Assembly: GCA_903895845.1 (NCBI GenBank)
Contig: CAITVK010000042.1
Coordinates: 28,585-92,584, forward strand
From: an uncultured Chitinophagaceae bacterium
GTDB taxonomy: Bacteria > Bacteroidota > Bacteroidia > Chitinophagales > Chitinophagaceae
Length of the DNA: 64,000 nt
Direction of reading: 5' to 3'
The notes beneath the pieces are model-generated. The model did no database searches. It was given only the letters and a program-made list of their open reading frames with translations, and was not told where the DNA came from. The position numbers were made by a program, and so were the translations under genes. Below, piece by piece: positions 32,057 through 41,362 of the stretch (position 1 is the stretch's first letter; each line of letters opens with the position of its first letter).

Positions 32057-34723
32057 ATGGCTAATCTTTTAAGAAAGAAAATACCCGCTGCTCCAAGCCC
32101 CGAGGAATTGAATCCCGACAAGGAAGTGGATGTAACCGTTGCTGAAGTTGTGAAAGACGAGCGTACCACTAAAATAGCGGGCGCTTCTAGCCTTTTGTTT
32201 GCTATCTTCTTATTTGTTGCCTTTACTTCTTACTTGTTTACGTGGCAGGAAGACCAGGATAAAGTTCATCAATTTGGTATCAAAATATTCGCCACCAACG
32301 ATGTGGTTATCCATAATCTATTGGGTGTATTAGGCGCCTACATTGCACATACCTTCATTTATAATGGCTTTGGATTAGCGTCTTATCTGTTTTGCACTAC
32401 CTTTTTTGTATTGGGGATCAACTTGCTTTTCGGCAAAAAAATATTCAACCTGTTCCGTAATCTTCGTTACGTAATAGTCGGTTTGTTGTTGTTGAGCATT
32501 TCGCTTACCTTCTTGTCTCGCAGTAGCGGATTTAGCTGGGGCGGTGCTGTGGGTGAGTTAGTAAACGATTGGCTGGTAAAGTGGGTAGGTACTTTTGGTA
32601 CAGGGGCCATCATTCTTGCATCATTGTTCAGTTACTTTATCTGGCGATTTAATCCTAGTTTCAAATGGCCTGAGTTTAAACGGAAAGAAAAAGAAATTAT
32701 TCCTATTGAGGATGAATTGGAGGAGGAAGAGCCACTATTTGCAAGCGATAAAGTTTCTTTTGGCGATGAGATTCCTTTTGAAATAGAAGGCGCTGAATCC
32801 ATTGAAGAAGATGGAATGCCCATCAGTGGCAATAAACTGAAGGAAGGAGGTACAGGCATTTCTGTTATTCTTCCAAAAAATGAACCTGCAGAAGATGATC
32901 CATTGATTGATTTTAGCATCAATGAAGTCCCGCCGACAGAACAAGCTGGAAAGTTGTTTATTGATGATAGTCAGTTGCCAAAAGCAGGGTTGGCACTAGA
33001 AATTAACCAAGCACTCGCCGACGAAACGCCGTTTACTGTTCATGACAGGGCAAAGACTACTTTTTCGGGACAAGGAAGTGCATTTGATCTGGAGATTAAG
33101 GAGCCAGTAGAAGATGATATTTTGACTGATGAAGAATTGGAAATTGGAGAAGAAGAAGACTATGCTCCCCCATTTGAAGTAAAACCACCAGTTGTTTCCC
33201 GTCAGACATTGGAAACTAATTACGACGCTACGCTCGATTTAAGGGATTATAAATATCCTACACTGGAATTGTTAGAAACACATGGCAGTGAAAAAATAGT
33301 ACACGATCCTTCTGAATTGGAAGCGCACAAGAATCAGATTGTTTCTACCCTGATGAACTATGATATTGCTATTCAGCGGATTGCGGCAACGGTAGGGCCA
33401 ACTGTTACGTTATACGAAATTGTTCCTGCACCGGGAGTACGAATCAGCCGTATCAAAAACCTGGAAGATGATATAGCATTGAGTCTTGCAGCTTTGGGTA
33501 TCCGTATCATTGCGCCTATCCCAGGCAAAGGAACTATCGGTATAGAAGTGCCAAATATCAAGAAGACAGTGGTGAGTATGAAGACATTGTTGATGTCGGA
33601 TAAGTATGTAAACAGTACTTTCTCCCTACCCATTGCCATCGGCAAAAAGATAGATAATGAAAACTTTATTGTAGATCTGGCAACGATGCCTCACTTGTTA
33701 ATGGCGGGTGCTACTGGTCAGGGTAAATCTGTAGGTATCAATACATTGCTTGTTTCTTTGTTGTACAAGAAGCATCCTTCGCAGTTGAAGTTTGTATTGG
33801 TAGATCCTAAGAAAGTGGAATTGAGCTTGTATCGTGTAATAGAAAAGCATTTCCTTGCCAAACTCCCTGGCGAAGAAGAGAGCATTATTACTGATACCAA
33901 AAAGGTGGTACATACCTTAAATGCGTTGTGTATTGAAATGGATAACCGCTACGATTTACTGAAAGAAGCAGGTTGTCGTAACATAAAAGAATACAATGAG
34001 AAATTTACGAATCGTAGACTGAATCCACAAAAAGGACATCAATACCTGCCATTTATTGTATTGGTGGTGGATGAGTTTGCCGATTTGATAATGACTGCTG
34101 GTAAAGAAGTGGAAATGCCAATTGCACGCTTGGCACAGCTGGCACGTGCTATTGGTATACACCTCATCATTGCTACACAGCGCCCTTCGGTGAATATTAT
34201 TACAGGTACCATCAAAGCGAATTTTCCTGCACGTATTGCGTTTAAGGTATCTTCCAAAATAGATAGTCGTACTATCCTCGATGCGGGTGGTGCAGAACAA
34301 TTGATTGGAAAGGGAGATATGCTGATTAGCTACAATGGCGAAATTACCCGTGTGCAATGTGCTTTTGTAGATACGCCAGAAGTAGAGAGAGTGTGTGAGT
34401 TTATTGGTGAACAACACGGTTATCCAGATGCTTTCTTATTGCCCGAATATGTAGATGAGAAAGATATGGAAAGTAAAGATTTTGATAGTGGCGATAAAGA
34501 CCCACTATTCGAAGATGCCGCCAGACTTATTGTACAAAACCAGATGGGTAGTACTTCCTTGATACAACGTAGAATGAAACTGGGTTACAACCGTGCTGGA
34601 AGACTGATGGATCAGCTGGAAAGAGCAGGTGTTGTAGGACCAAATTTGGGTAGCAAAGCAAGGGAAGTGTACTTTAAAACAGATGTAGAATTACAGGACT
34701 ATCTGGATAATTTGCCTTCTTAA
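32057..34723 (+). CDS. ftsK: DNA translocase FtsK
   Basis: I start at the ATG at 32057 (MANLLRKKIPAAPS); the open frame upstream to 31940 is read from the AT-rich inverted repeat. The N-terminus has four to five membrane helices (to about residue 190), a variable acidic linker follows (about 200-400), then the motor domain with Walker A AGATGQGKSVG, Walker B FIVLVVDEFADL and RAIGIHLIIATQRPS, and a C-terminal gamma domain (TSLIQRRMKLGYNRAGRLMD) that reads KOPS-type sequences. It moves DNA at the septum and activates XerCD. About 888 residues is normal for the phylum. Confidence 0.95.
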   Translation: MANLLRKKIPAAPSPEELNPDKEVDVTVAEVVKDERTTKIAGASSLLFAIFLFVAFTSYLFTWQEDQDKVHQFGIKIFATNDVVIHNLLGVLGAYIAHTFIYNGFGLASYLFCTTFFVLGINLLFGKKIFNLFRNLRYVIVGLLLLSISLTFLSRSSGFSWGGAVGELVNDWLVKWVGTFGTGAIILASLFSYFIWRFNPSFKWPEFKRKEKEIIPIEDELEEEEPLFASDKVSFGDEIPFEIEGAESIEEDGMPISGNKLKEGGTGISVILPKNEPAEDDPLIDFSINEVPPTEQAGKLFIDDSQLPKAGLALEINQALADETPFTVHDRAKTTFSGQGSAFDLEIKEPVEDDILTDEELEIGEEEDYAPPFEVKPPVVSRQTLETNYDATLDLRDYKYPTLELLETHGSEKIVHDPSELEAHKNQIVSTLMNYDIAIQRIAATVGPTVTLYEIVPAPGVRISRIKNLEDDIALSLAALGIRIIAPIPGKGTIGIEVPNIKKTVVSMKTLLMSDKYVNSTFSLPIAIGKKIDNENFIVDLATMPHLLMAGATGQGKSVGINTLLVSLLYKKHPSQLKFVLVDPKKVELSLYRVIEKHFLAKLPGEEESIITDTKKVVHTLNALCIEMDNRYDLLKEAGCRNIKEYNEKFTNRRLNPQKGHQYLPFIVLVVDEFADLIMTAGKEVEMPIARLAQLARAIGIHLIIATQRPSVNIITGTIKANFPARIAFKVSSKIDSRTILDAGGAEQLIGKGDMLISYNGEITRVQCAFVDTPEVERVCEFIGEQHGYPDAFLLPEYVDEKDMESKDFDSGDKDPLFEDAARLIVQNQMGSTSLIQRRMKLGYNRAGRLMDQLERAGVVGPNLGSKAREVYFKTDVELQDYLDNLPS

Positions 34724-34741
34724 ACCTCATTACACAGCGTT

Positions 34742-37174
34742 TTAGCGGCCACCTCTTCCTCCGGTATCATCGTTGCTGATAGCTTTCTCACTCTTTTTAA
34801 TATCGCTGTTCAGGTGTCCGAATTTATACCTGAAAGTGATATTGATTCTCCTAGCATAGTCATAGTTATAATTGTATTGACTAAAGCTAGAAGTAGTGGT
34901 GTAGAAATCTATCTTTCTGAATTGATTGAAAGGGTTGGTAGCTACAATCGAGATGCTTGCTTTTTTATTAAATAGATCCTTAGATCCTCCCAGAGAAAAG
35001 TAATAATAGTAATTGTCTCTTCCTTGCAGCAATACATAGCGGCTGTCATAGCCAATATCAGCACTTATGTGATAGTCTTTTGGCAAGTTGTAGCTTGTAG
35101 TAGTAAAGCAATGACCTTGAAATCCAGTTTGATTATAAAACTCTCCATTATAAGTCCCCTTCAGCCATACGTGGAGCAATTGGGCATTGATATTAAAATT
35201 CAATTGCTTGGTAATAGGATAGTTGCCATTGATGTTCAGGCCCAAACCTCTGTTTTGGCCTACATTCAGGTAGGTACTTTGGGTGATAGTGTCTTTGTTT
35301 ACACTTGTAACATTTTCTATTGTATTGTTTGCAAATGTGTATGATAGTCCTATGTTGATATTCCCTTTGGCAAAATAACTGTAGTTCAGTTCAAATGAAT
35401 GACTCACTACTGTTTCCAGATTTGGATTCCCGAAACTGATTACTTGCGGATTCGATTTGTTTACAAATGGATTTAATTGCCAGATACTAGGGCGTTGTAT
35501 CCGTTCGGTATATCCTAAGTTGATGCTGCTGCTGGTTTTGAATTTACGTTGCAAAGAAATTGAAGGAATAAGGTTGTAGTAGTTTTGCTTTACGCTATCC
35601 CCAACCGAGCTAAACTGTGCATCTACGGTTGTCTGTTCAAGTCTCAATCCCGCTTTTACAACAAACTTCTCTAGTTTTAATTCATAAGAATTATAAACGC
35701 TATAAACATTCTGTTGATACTTGAAATTGTTTGTTTGGGTATTGTCTGTAACATATTCTTTGCTTATGGAGTCGTACAACTTATAATCGTAATTACTGAA
35801 ATTGTTTCTTAGAATTGCTTTTGCACCAGCCTCAACAATAAGTTTTTTTATCGGATGCACATAGTCCAACTGAAATGTGTGCTCTGTTGTGCCCTCATCG
35901 TTATATTGTTTATAGTTGGGTAAAGTTGTGTTGAAATGCTGCGTATATATGCCAGTGATGTCACTTGTGTAGCCTTGGAGATTGTATTTGTAAGAGGCAG
36001 TCAATAACCTTTCTTTATTATCCTTAAAACCAAGTTGATAGTTTACAGCAGCATCAGTTCCTTGATATTTAAGGTTACTGGCATTGTTTAAACCATAAGA
36101 TTGCAGTAACGTTTGGTTTTCATCCTCTAGCGTAGAGGTTTGTGAATTATTTTGTTTAGAAATCCATTGGTAGTCACTTATGTTGGCAGATAATAAGTTC
36201 AGACTATCAAACTCATAACTCAGTTCCAGATTACGATATGGGTTCTGGTTTTTTTCCTTGTTGGTTCCTTGTTGTGTCAAGTAACTTACTGATGGGCTTG
36301 TAATATTGTTGGTGTAGCCATTGTCTAGTACTTGTTCTTTGGGTATCTGGACGCCAATATATCCGCTAGCGCCTAGTTTGCCTTGTTTGATAGTACCATT
36401 AAAATTAAATCTGGCACCATTCACCGTGTTGTAACTAGTGCTGATATTGCCGTTGTACCCATCCCCAATACTTTTTTTGGTAATGATATTGATGATGCCT
36501 GCCAATCCTTCAGCGTCATACTTAGCGGGAGGGGTTGTAATTGCCTCTATTCTTACAATATTACTGGCGGGCATTGCCTTAAATACATCGGAAGGATTTT
36601 GGGCAATCAAAGCGGATGGTTGTCCATTTATCAGAATTTTATAGTTACCACTTCCCTTTAGCATTATTTTGTCTGTAGCATCTACCGATACTAGCGGCAC
36701 TTTTCGTAGCATATCCAACACATTCATTCCATTATTTTCGGGATCGGCTTGTACGTCGTAGCTTATGCGGTCTACCTCTTGTTTTATCAAAGGCTTTTTT
36801 ATTGTGCCAGTCACAATCACTTCTCCAATTCCTGCGGCAGATGGTGCTATAAGAATTTTGCCAGCATCACTTATGGAGGCATCTGTGGTAGTAAAAGGTA
36901 TTGTTTTATTTTGATAACCAACAGATGCTACTTCCAACAAATAAGTCTTGTTTCGTAAAACCTCAAATTCAAAACTGCCATTCTCCTTCGACAAGGTATT
37001 TTTAACCAATTTATTATTCTTTTTGTCGAGTAATGATACAGTTGCAAAAGAGATGGGACTAGTTTTTAAAGAATCGAGGATAAGCCCCTTTGCGATAATT
37101 TTTTGTTGTACGTTCTGGGCATCCGCCAAAAAGAAAGCAGTTAAGAAAATAAAATAGAGTAGTACAGTCTTCAT
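34742..37174 (-). CDS. TonB-dependent receptor-type outer membrane protein
   Basis: A signal peptide (about residues 1-20, ending LADAQ) is followed by a CarboxypepD_reg-like domain (AKGLILDSLKTSPISFATVSL), a plug-like region (DVQADPENNGMNVLDMLRKV, then YKILINGQPSALIAQNPSDV) and a long outer-membrane beta-barrel of the OMP_b-brl_3 type. The C-terminus ends with a Gly/Arg-rich tail (DDTGGRGGR) rather than an aromatic residue. It may import or bind an unidentified ligand. No SusD partner is present and the next gene on this strand is far away. Confidence 0.88.
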   Translation of the reverse strand: MKTVLLYFIFLTAFFLADAQNVQQKIIAKGLILDSLKTSPISFATVSLLDKKNNKLVKNTLSKENGSFEFEVLRNKTYLLEVASVGYQNKTIPFTTTDASISDAGKILIAPSAAGIGEVIVTGTIKKPLIKQEVDRISYDVQADPENNGMNVLDMLRKVPLVSVDATDKIMLKGSGNYKILINGQPSALIAQNPSDVFKAMPASNIVRIEAITTPPAKYDAEGLAGIINIITKKSIGDGYNGNISTSYNTVNGARFNFNGTIKQGKLGASGYIGVQIPKEQVLDNGYTNNITSPSVSYLTQQGTNKEKNQNPYRNLELSYEFDSLNLLSANISDYQWISKQNNSQTSTLEDENQTLLQSYGLNNASNLKYQGTDAAVNYQLGFKDNKERLLTASYKYNLQGYTSDITGIYTQHFNTTLPNYKQYNDEGTTEHTFQLDYVHPIKKLIVEAGAKAILRNNFSNYDYKLYDSISKEYVTDNTQTNNFKYQQNVYSVYNSYELKLEKFVVKAGLRLEQTTVDAQFSSVGDSVKQNYYNLIPSISLQRKFKTSSSINLGYTERIQRPSIWQLNPFVNKSNPQVISFGNPNLETVVSHSFELNYSYFAKGNINIGLSYTFANNTIENVTSVNKDTITQSTYLNVGQNRGLGLNINGNYPITKQLNFNINAQLLHVWLKGTYNGEFYNQTGFQGHCFTTTSYNLPKDYHISADIGYDSRYVLLQGRDNYYYYFSLGGSKDLFNKKASISIVATNPFNQFRKIDFYTTTSSFSQYNYNYDYARRINITFRYKFGHLNSDIKKSEKAISNDDTGGRGGR

Positions 37175-37842
37175 TAATTTGGTTATTTGGATGAGAGATA
37201 ATTTAGTTTTTTTTGAACTAATGTATTGAATCCTAATAAGGCAAACATAATTAATGATTTTAGATAATCAAGTTTTCGCATTTAAATTATCATATTTATT
37301 TTTTGATGAGATGATATTTATAAGGAATGCAGTCTTTCTTTTAAAGTTTTTAAACCAGATAAATGAAGTGGTATAAAAGCTTTTTGCTATTAATTTTTTA
37401 GGTAAGTATGCTTATCTCAAAATAAAGTATCCTTTTTTCTCAGGTAAGTATACTTATCCCAAAATAAAGTATCCTTTTTTTCCAGATAAGTATCCTTATC
37501 TCCAAAATAAATATCTTTTTTTCTCAGGTAAGTATACTTATCTCCATGTAAAGTATCCTTTTTCTACAATCAGGTATCTTTACTGAAGTGGAAATGTATA
37601 AAACCTTGCAATTGCATAAATAAATTCTTCGCTCAACTACTTTCTACAGAACCAGTACAAAGAGAAAAAAATCTTTTCTGCACTCCGATTCATTCGATAT
37701 CAATTATTTTTACCCCTTTAATACTGCCAAACTACACGATAGTTACTATGAAATAAGGCAGATTGAAAGGAATTGTATGTCATTGTGAGTAATTAGATAG
37801 CAGTAAAGAGAATGAGATTGCACCAGTAAGTCTAGAAATATT
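37175..37842. other. 668-bp gap with tandem array C
   Basis: The gap lies between the divergent receptor gene and the GH3 gene. Apart from array C it is AT-rich, and I see no gene or clear promoter box. Confidence 0.6.
37399..37582. repeat. tandem array C, 42-bp unit made of two 21-bp halves
   Basis: Four units of 42 bp follow one another. Each has a first half with AGGTAAGTATACTTATCTC and a second half with AAATAAAGTATCCTTTTTT. The halves share AAGTAT-CTT, so the basic period is 21 bp with about eight copies. AAGTATACTT in the first half is palindromic. A decayed ninth half may follow (CAGGTATCTTTAC). Confidence 0.9.
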
Positions 37843-40056
37843 ATGATGAAGAAATGTTTGATAGGATTGATTTTTATTTGTTCTGTGGCAAATGCTCAGG
37901 ATACTTCTATAGAGAAGAAAGTAGATGCATTGCTTGAGAAAATGACGTTACAAGAAAAGGTTGGGCAGTTGAACCAATATTCTGGAAACTTATTGACAGG
38001 GCCTGCAAGCAATCAGAAAACAAACCTCCAAGAGGACATAAAGAATGGCTGGGTAGGTTCGATGCTTAATGTAAAGGGGGTAAAGAATACACGGGCAGTA
38101 CAAGAAATAGCCATGCAATCCCGGCTAAAGATTCCATTATTATTTGGTTTGGATGTGATACATGGGTACGAAACCATTTTTCCAATACCATTGGCCGAAG
38201 CTGCTTCCTGGGATATGGATGCAATCAAATCGGGCGCACAGGTTGCCGCAAAAGAAGCGGCCAGCAAGGGCATTCACTGGACGTTTGCTCCAATGGTGGA
38301 TATTGCCCGTGATCCTCGTTGGGGTCGCATTATGGAAGGTGCCGGTGAGGATCCTTATCTGGGAAGTTTGATTGCAAAGGCTAGGGTAAAAGGATTTCAG
38401 GGTGATAAATTGGGCGATACATTATCTATCATGGCTTGTGCCAAACACTTTGCTGCTTATGGTGCTGCCATTGCAGGCCGTGATTATAATGCAGTGGATA
38501 TGAGTGATGTGGAACTCTGGCAAACCTATCTTCCTCCCTTCAAAGCCGCAGCTGAAGCTGGTGTTGCAACTTTTATGAATTCATTCAATACCTTGAACGG
38601 TATCCCTGCTTCGGGTAACGATTATCTGCAACGTACTATACTTAAAGGTAAATGGGGCTTCAAGGGCTTTGTGGTCAGCGACTGGAACTCGATAGGAGAG
38701 ATGATTAAATGGGGGTATGCAAAGGATACTGCCGATGCTGCCTTAAAGGCAATAACGGCCGGCAGCGATATGGACATGGAAGGCCATAACTACCGGAAGA
38801 AACTGGTGCAGCTGGTGAATGAAAAGAAGGTAGACATCAAACTTGTGGATGATGCCGTGCGTCGTATTCTTTACAAGAAGTTTGAATTGGGTTTGTTCGA
38901 TAATCCTTACCGCTTCTCTGATTCTACAAGGGAAGTGAGGGTTATCAACGATCCCAACAATAGGGCCATTGCCAGGGAGATGGCTAGAAAGTCTATTGTG
39001 CTATTGAAAAATGAGAATGAACTGCTGCCATTGACCCAAAATAACAGAACGATAGCCTTGATAGGACCTTTGGTTAAAGCAAAAAGGGATATGGCTGGAA
39101 GCTGGACAGTTAATACAGATTCTACCAATATGGTTAGTCTGTATGAAGGTTTGATGGCGCGCAGGGGCAGCAACGAGTTGTTGTATGCCAAAGGGGGAAC
39201 TGTCCCCAAAACAACAGATGATGAGATAAATGAGGCGGTTGTAGTTGCCAATAAAGCCGATGTTGTTGTTCTTGCTGTTGGTGAAACTTATGACATGAGT
39301 GGCGAATCGAAGTCGAGGGCTGATATCCATTTGCCCGGAGACCAAGAGAAATTGTTTGCTGCATTGCAACAAACTGGCAAACCAATAGTGGTGGTGGTGA
39401 TGGCCGGCAGATCCTTGATATTTAATACCATTGCCAACAAAGCAATTTCGATTCTATATACTTGGTGGCTCGGTAGCGAGGCGGGCAATGCGATAGCGGA
39501 TGTATTGTATGGTGATTATAACCCCGCTGGCAAACTTCCCATTACTTTCCCAAGGTCGATGGGGCAGATACCTATTTATTATAGTCATCTAAGCACGGGT
39601 AGGGCTTATGAGAACCAGAAAAGCAAGTTGTATCTTTCTTCTTATATAGATGAAGAAAACACCCCACGCTATGCATTTGGTTATGGGCTTAGCTATACTA
39701 ATTTTCAATATAGCGACCTTCAGCTTAGTGACAGTACAATGAACGAAAAGGATTCGATTGTTGTAAGTTTCAAGCTTACTAATATCGGCAAGTATGCTGG
39801 GGAAGAGGTTGCACAGTTGTACTTGCGCAATGAGGTAGCTTCTATTGCCCGTCCAGTAAAAGAACTAAAAGACTTTGTCAAGGTAAAACTGAATGTAGGT
39901 GAAAGCAAGGAAATCAGTTTTATTATCAATAAGGAAAAACTTAGCTTCTATAACAGAAAGCTAGAATGGGGAACAGAACCCGGACGTTTTCAGTTGATGA
40001 TTGGTACTGCTTCCGATAGTATATTATTAAAGAGTAGTTTCCAATTGGTGAAGTAA
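37843..40056 (+). CDS. bglX: glycoside hydrolase family 3 beta-glucosidase
   Basis: The signal peptide (about residues 2-20, ending VANAQ) directs export, probably to the periplasm. The GH3 N-terminal domain has KIPLLFGLDVIHGYETIFP, EDPYLGSLIAKARVKGFQG, CAKHFAAYG and the nucleophile Asp in GFVVSDWNSIGEM. The C-terminal domain (KSIVLLKNENELLPL, AGNAIADVLYGDYNPAGKLP) and a fibronectin III-like end (YAGEEVAQLYLRNEVASIAR) follow. The 737-residue length is normal. BglX-type enzymes cut beta-glucosides from the non-reducing end. It stands alone, not in a Sus locus. Confidence 0.92.
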   Translation: MMKKCLIGLIFICSVANAQDTSIEKKVDALLEKMTLQEKVGQLNQYSGNLLTGPASNQKTNLQEDIKNGWVGSMLNVKGVKNTRAVQEIAMQSRLKIPLLFGLDVIHGYETIFPIPLAEAASWDMDAIKSGAQVAAKEAASKGIHWTFAPMVDIARDPRWGRIMEGAGEDPYLGSLIAKARVKGFQGDKLGDTLSIMACAKHFAAYGAAIAGRDYNAVDMSDVELWQTYLPPFKAAAEAGVATFMNSFNTLNGIPASGNDYLQRTILKGKWGFKGFVVSDWNSIGEMIKWGYAKDTADAALKAITAGSDMDMEGHNYRKKLVQLVNEKKVDIKLVDDAVRRILYKKFELGLFDNPYRFSDSTREVRVINDPNNRAIAREMARKSIVLLKNENELLPLTQNNRTIALIGPLVKAKRDMAGSWTVNTDSTNMVSLYEGLMARRGSNELLYAKGGTVPKTTDDEINEAVVVANKADVVVLAVGETYDMSGESKSRADIHLPGDQEKLFAALQQTGKPIVVVVMAGRSLIFNTIANKAISILYTWWLGSEAGNAIADVLYGDYNPAGKLPITFPRSMGQIPIYYSHLSTGRAYENQKSKLYLSSYIDEENTPRYAFGYGLSYTNFQYSDLQLSDSTMNEKDSIVVSFKLTNIGKYAGEEVAQLYLRNEVASIARPVKELKDFVKVKLNVGESKEISFIINKEKLSFYNRKLEWGTEPGRFQLMIGTASDSILLKSSFQLVK

Positions 40057-40060
40057 AGAA

Positions 40061-40098
40061 AGCATCAAATATGCAGCGGAATAGTCTTTATTGATGCT
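40061..40098. terminator. possible hairpin between convergent genes
   Basis: AGCATCAA and TTGATGCT (8 bp) form an inverted repeat between the convergent GH3 and cysteine desulfurase genes. The stem is short and no long T run follows, so termination here is uncertain. Confidence 0.3.
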
Positions 40099-40116
40099 TA
40101 TATATGCTTATTCTCA

Positions 40117-41247
40117 CTATATCATTTCCTTTAATAACCGCACGACGGTATCAATCTCTTTGTAAGTATTGTATTTGCTGAATGAGAAACGGATAGTAAT
40201 CAGATTGGGGTTGTTGTTGATGGCTTGCATAACGTGGCTGCTTACGTTGGAACCACTCGCACAGGCACTGCCGCCACTCGCACAGATGTTATGGATGTCT
40301 AGGTTAAACAAGACCATTTCGCTTCTTTCCGTTTGGGGTATGCTGATGCTAAGAACTGTATAAAGGCTGCTGCCCGCAACGTCACCATTAAAAACAACTT
40401 CCGGTATGTGCTTTTGCAATTGTTCCATCATATACAGCTTCACACTTTTAATGTAGGTACTATCTGACTCATAGTTTGCAGAAGCAATCTCCAATGCCTT
40501 GGCAAAACCAACAATGCCATATAGGTTCTCGGTGCCAGCACGCATATTGCGCTCTTGCGCTCCTCCCAGAACAAAGGGTTTAATCTTTACATTCTCATTG
40601 ATATATAAAATACCTACTCCCTTTGGACCATGAAACTTATGGGCAGCACCAGTAATAAAGTGTACGGGCGTATTTCGCAGGTTGATGGGATAATGCCCCA
40701 CAGTCTGCACGGTATCGCAATGGAAGATGGCATTATATTGCTTGCACAAATCACCAACGGCATAGATGTCCAATAGGTTGCCAATCTCATTGTTGGCGTG
40801 CATCAACGTTACCAGACACCTGTCCTTACTAGTTTCCAGTAGTGCGGCAAGATTATCTAAATCTATATGTCCATTGGGTAATAACTTAACAAAAGATAAG
40901 CTGGCAGCCCCTGTTTGATGCAAATGTTCTACAGTATGCAGTGTGGCATGGTGCTCAATAGGAGAGGAGATGATGTGCAAACAACCCAGATCCCTCACGG
41001 CGGCAGTGATGGCCATATTGCTACTCTCCGTGCCACCAGAGGTAAAGAATATCTCCGACGGATGCGCGTTCAGTAATTTTGCAACCAGCTTGCGGGCATT
41101 CTCTATTGCCAGTCTGCTCTCTCTTCCATAACTATAGATAGAAGATGGATTGCCATAATGCGTAGTCAGATAAGGCATCATCGCAGCCAAAACTTCCGCA
41201 TCAAGCGGGGTTGTAGCAGCATTGTCTAGATAGATTCTTTCTTTCAT
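40117..41247 (-). CDS. cysteine desulfurase (NifS/IscS-type)
   Basis: The 376-residue PLP enzyme has the family landmarks: YLDNAATTPLDAEVL at the start, FFTSGGTESSN, MHANNEIGN, the PLP lysine in TGAAHKFHGPKG, MRAGTENLYGI, and the catalytic Cys in GGSACASGS. It removes sulfur from cysteine for iron-sulfur clusters or tRNA thiolation. No iscU or other cluster gene lies beside it, so the sulfur target is not clear. A spacer with inverted words separates it from glmM upstream. Confidence 0.92.
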   Translation of the reverse strand: MKERIYLDNAATTPLDAEVLAAMMPYLTTHYGNPSSIYSYGRESRLAIENARKLVAKLLNAHPSEIFFTSGGTESSNMAITAAVRDLGCLHIISSPIEHHATLHTVEHLHQTGAASLSFVKLLPNGHIDLDNLAALLETSKDRCLVTLMHANNEIGNLLDIYAVGDLCKQYNAIFHCDTVQTVGHYPINLRNTPVHFITGAAHKFHGPKGVGILYINENVKIKPFVLGGAQERNMRAGTENLYGIVGFAKALEIASANYESDSTYIKSVKLYMMEQLQKHIPEVVFNGDVAGSSLYTVLSISIPQTERSEMVLFNLDIHNICASGGSACASGSNVSSHVMQAINNNPNLITIRFSFSKYNTYKEIDTVVRLLKEMI

Positions 41248-41259
41248 GATGTAAATTTA

Positions 41260-41357
41260 GTCGTAAGGGATAAGTTGTAAGTCATAATCGGAAGAGATAA
41301 GAAAAAGGGTTCTATTTCTTGTTTCTTACTTCCCTTACGACTTAATACTTACAACTT
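41260..41357. repeat. spacer of interlocked inverted words
   Basis: GTCGTAAGGGA (41260-41270) is complementary to 41331-41341, and AAGTTGTAAGT (41272-41282) to 41347-41357. The two pairs are in crossing order rather than nested, so they cannot form one simple hairpin. The spacer lies between glmM and the cysteine desulfurase gene on the minus strand. Confidence 0.65.
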
Positions 41358-41362
41358 AAGAC

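Noticed and set aside
37843..40056. Polysaccharide utilisation locus around the GH3 enzyme
   Set aside because: No SusC/SusD pair is adjacent; the pair at 45394-50447 is separated by housekeeping genes.
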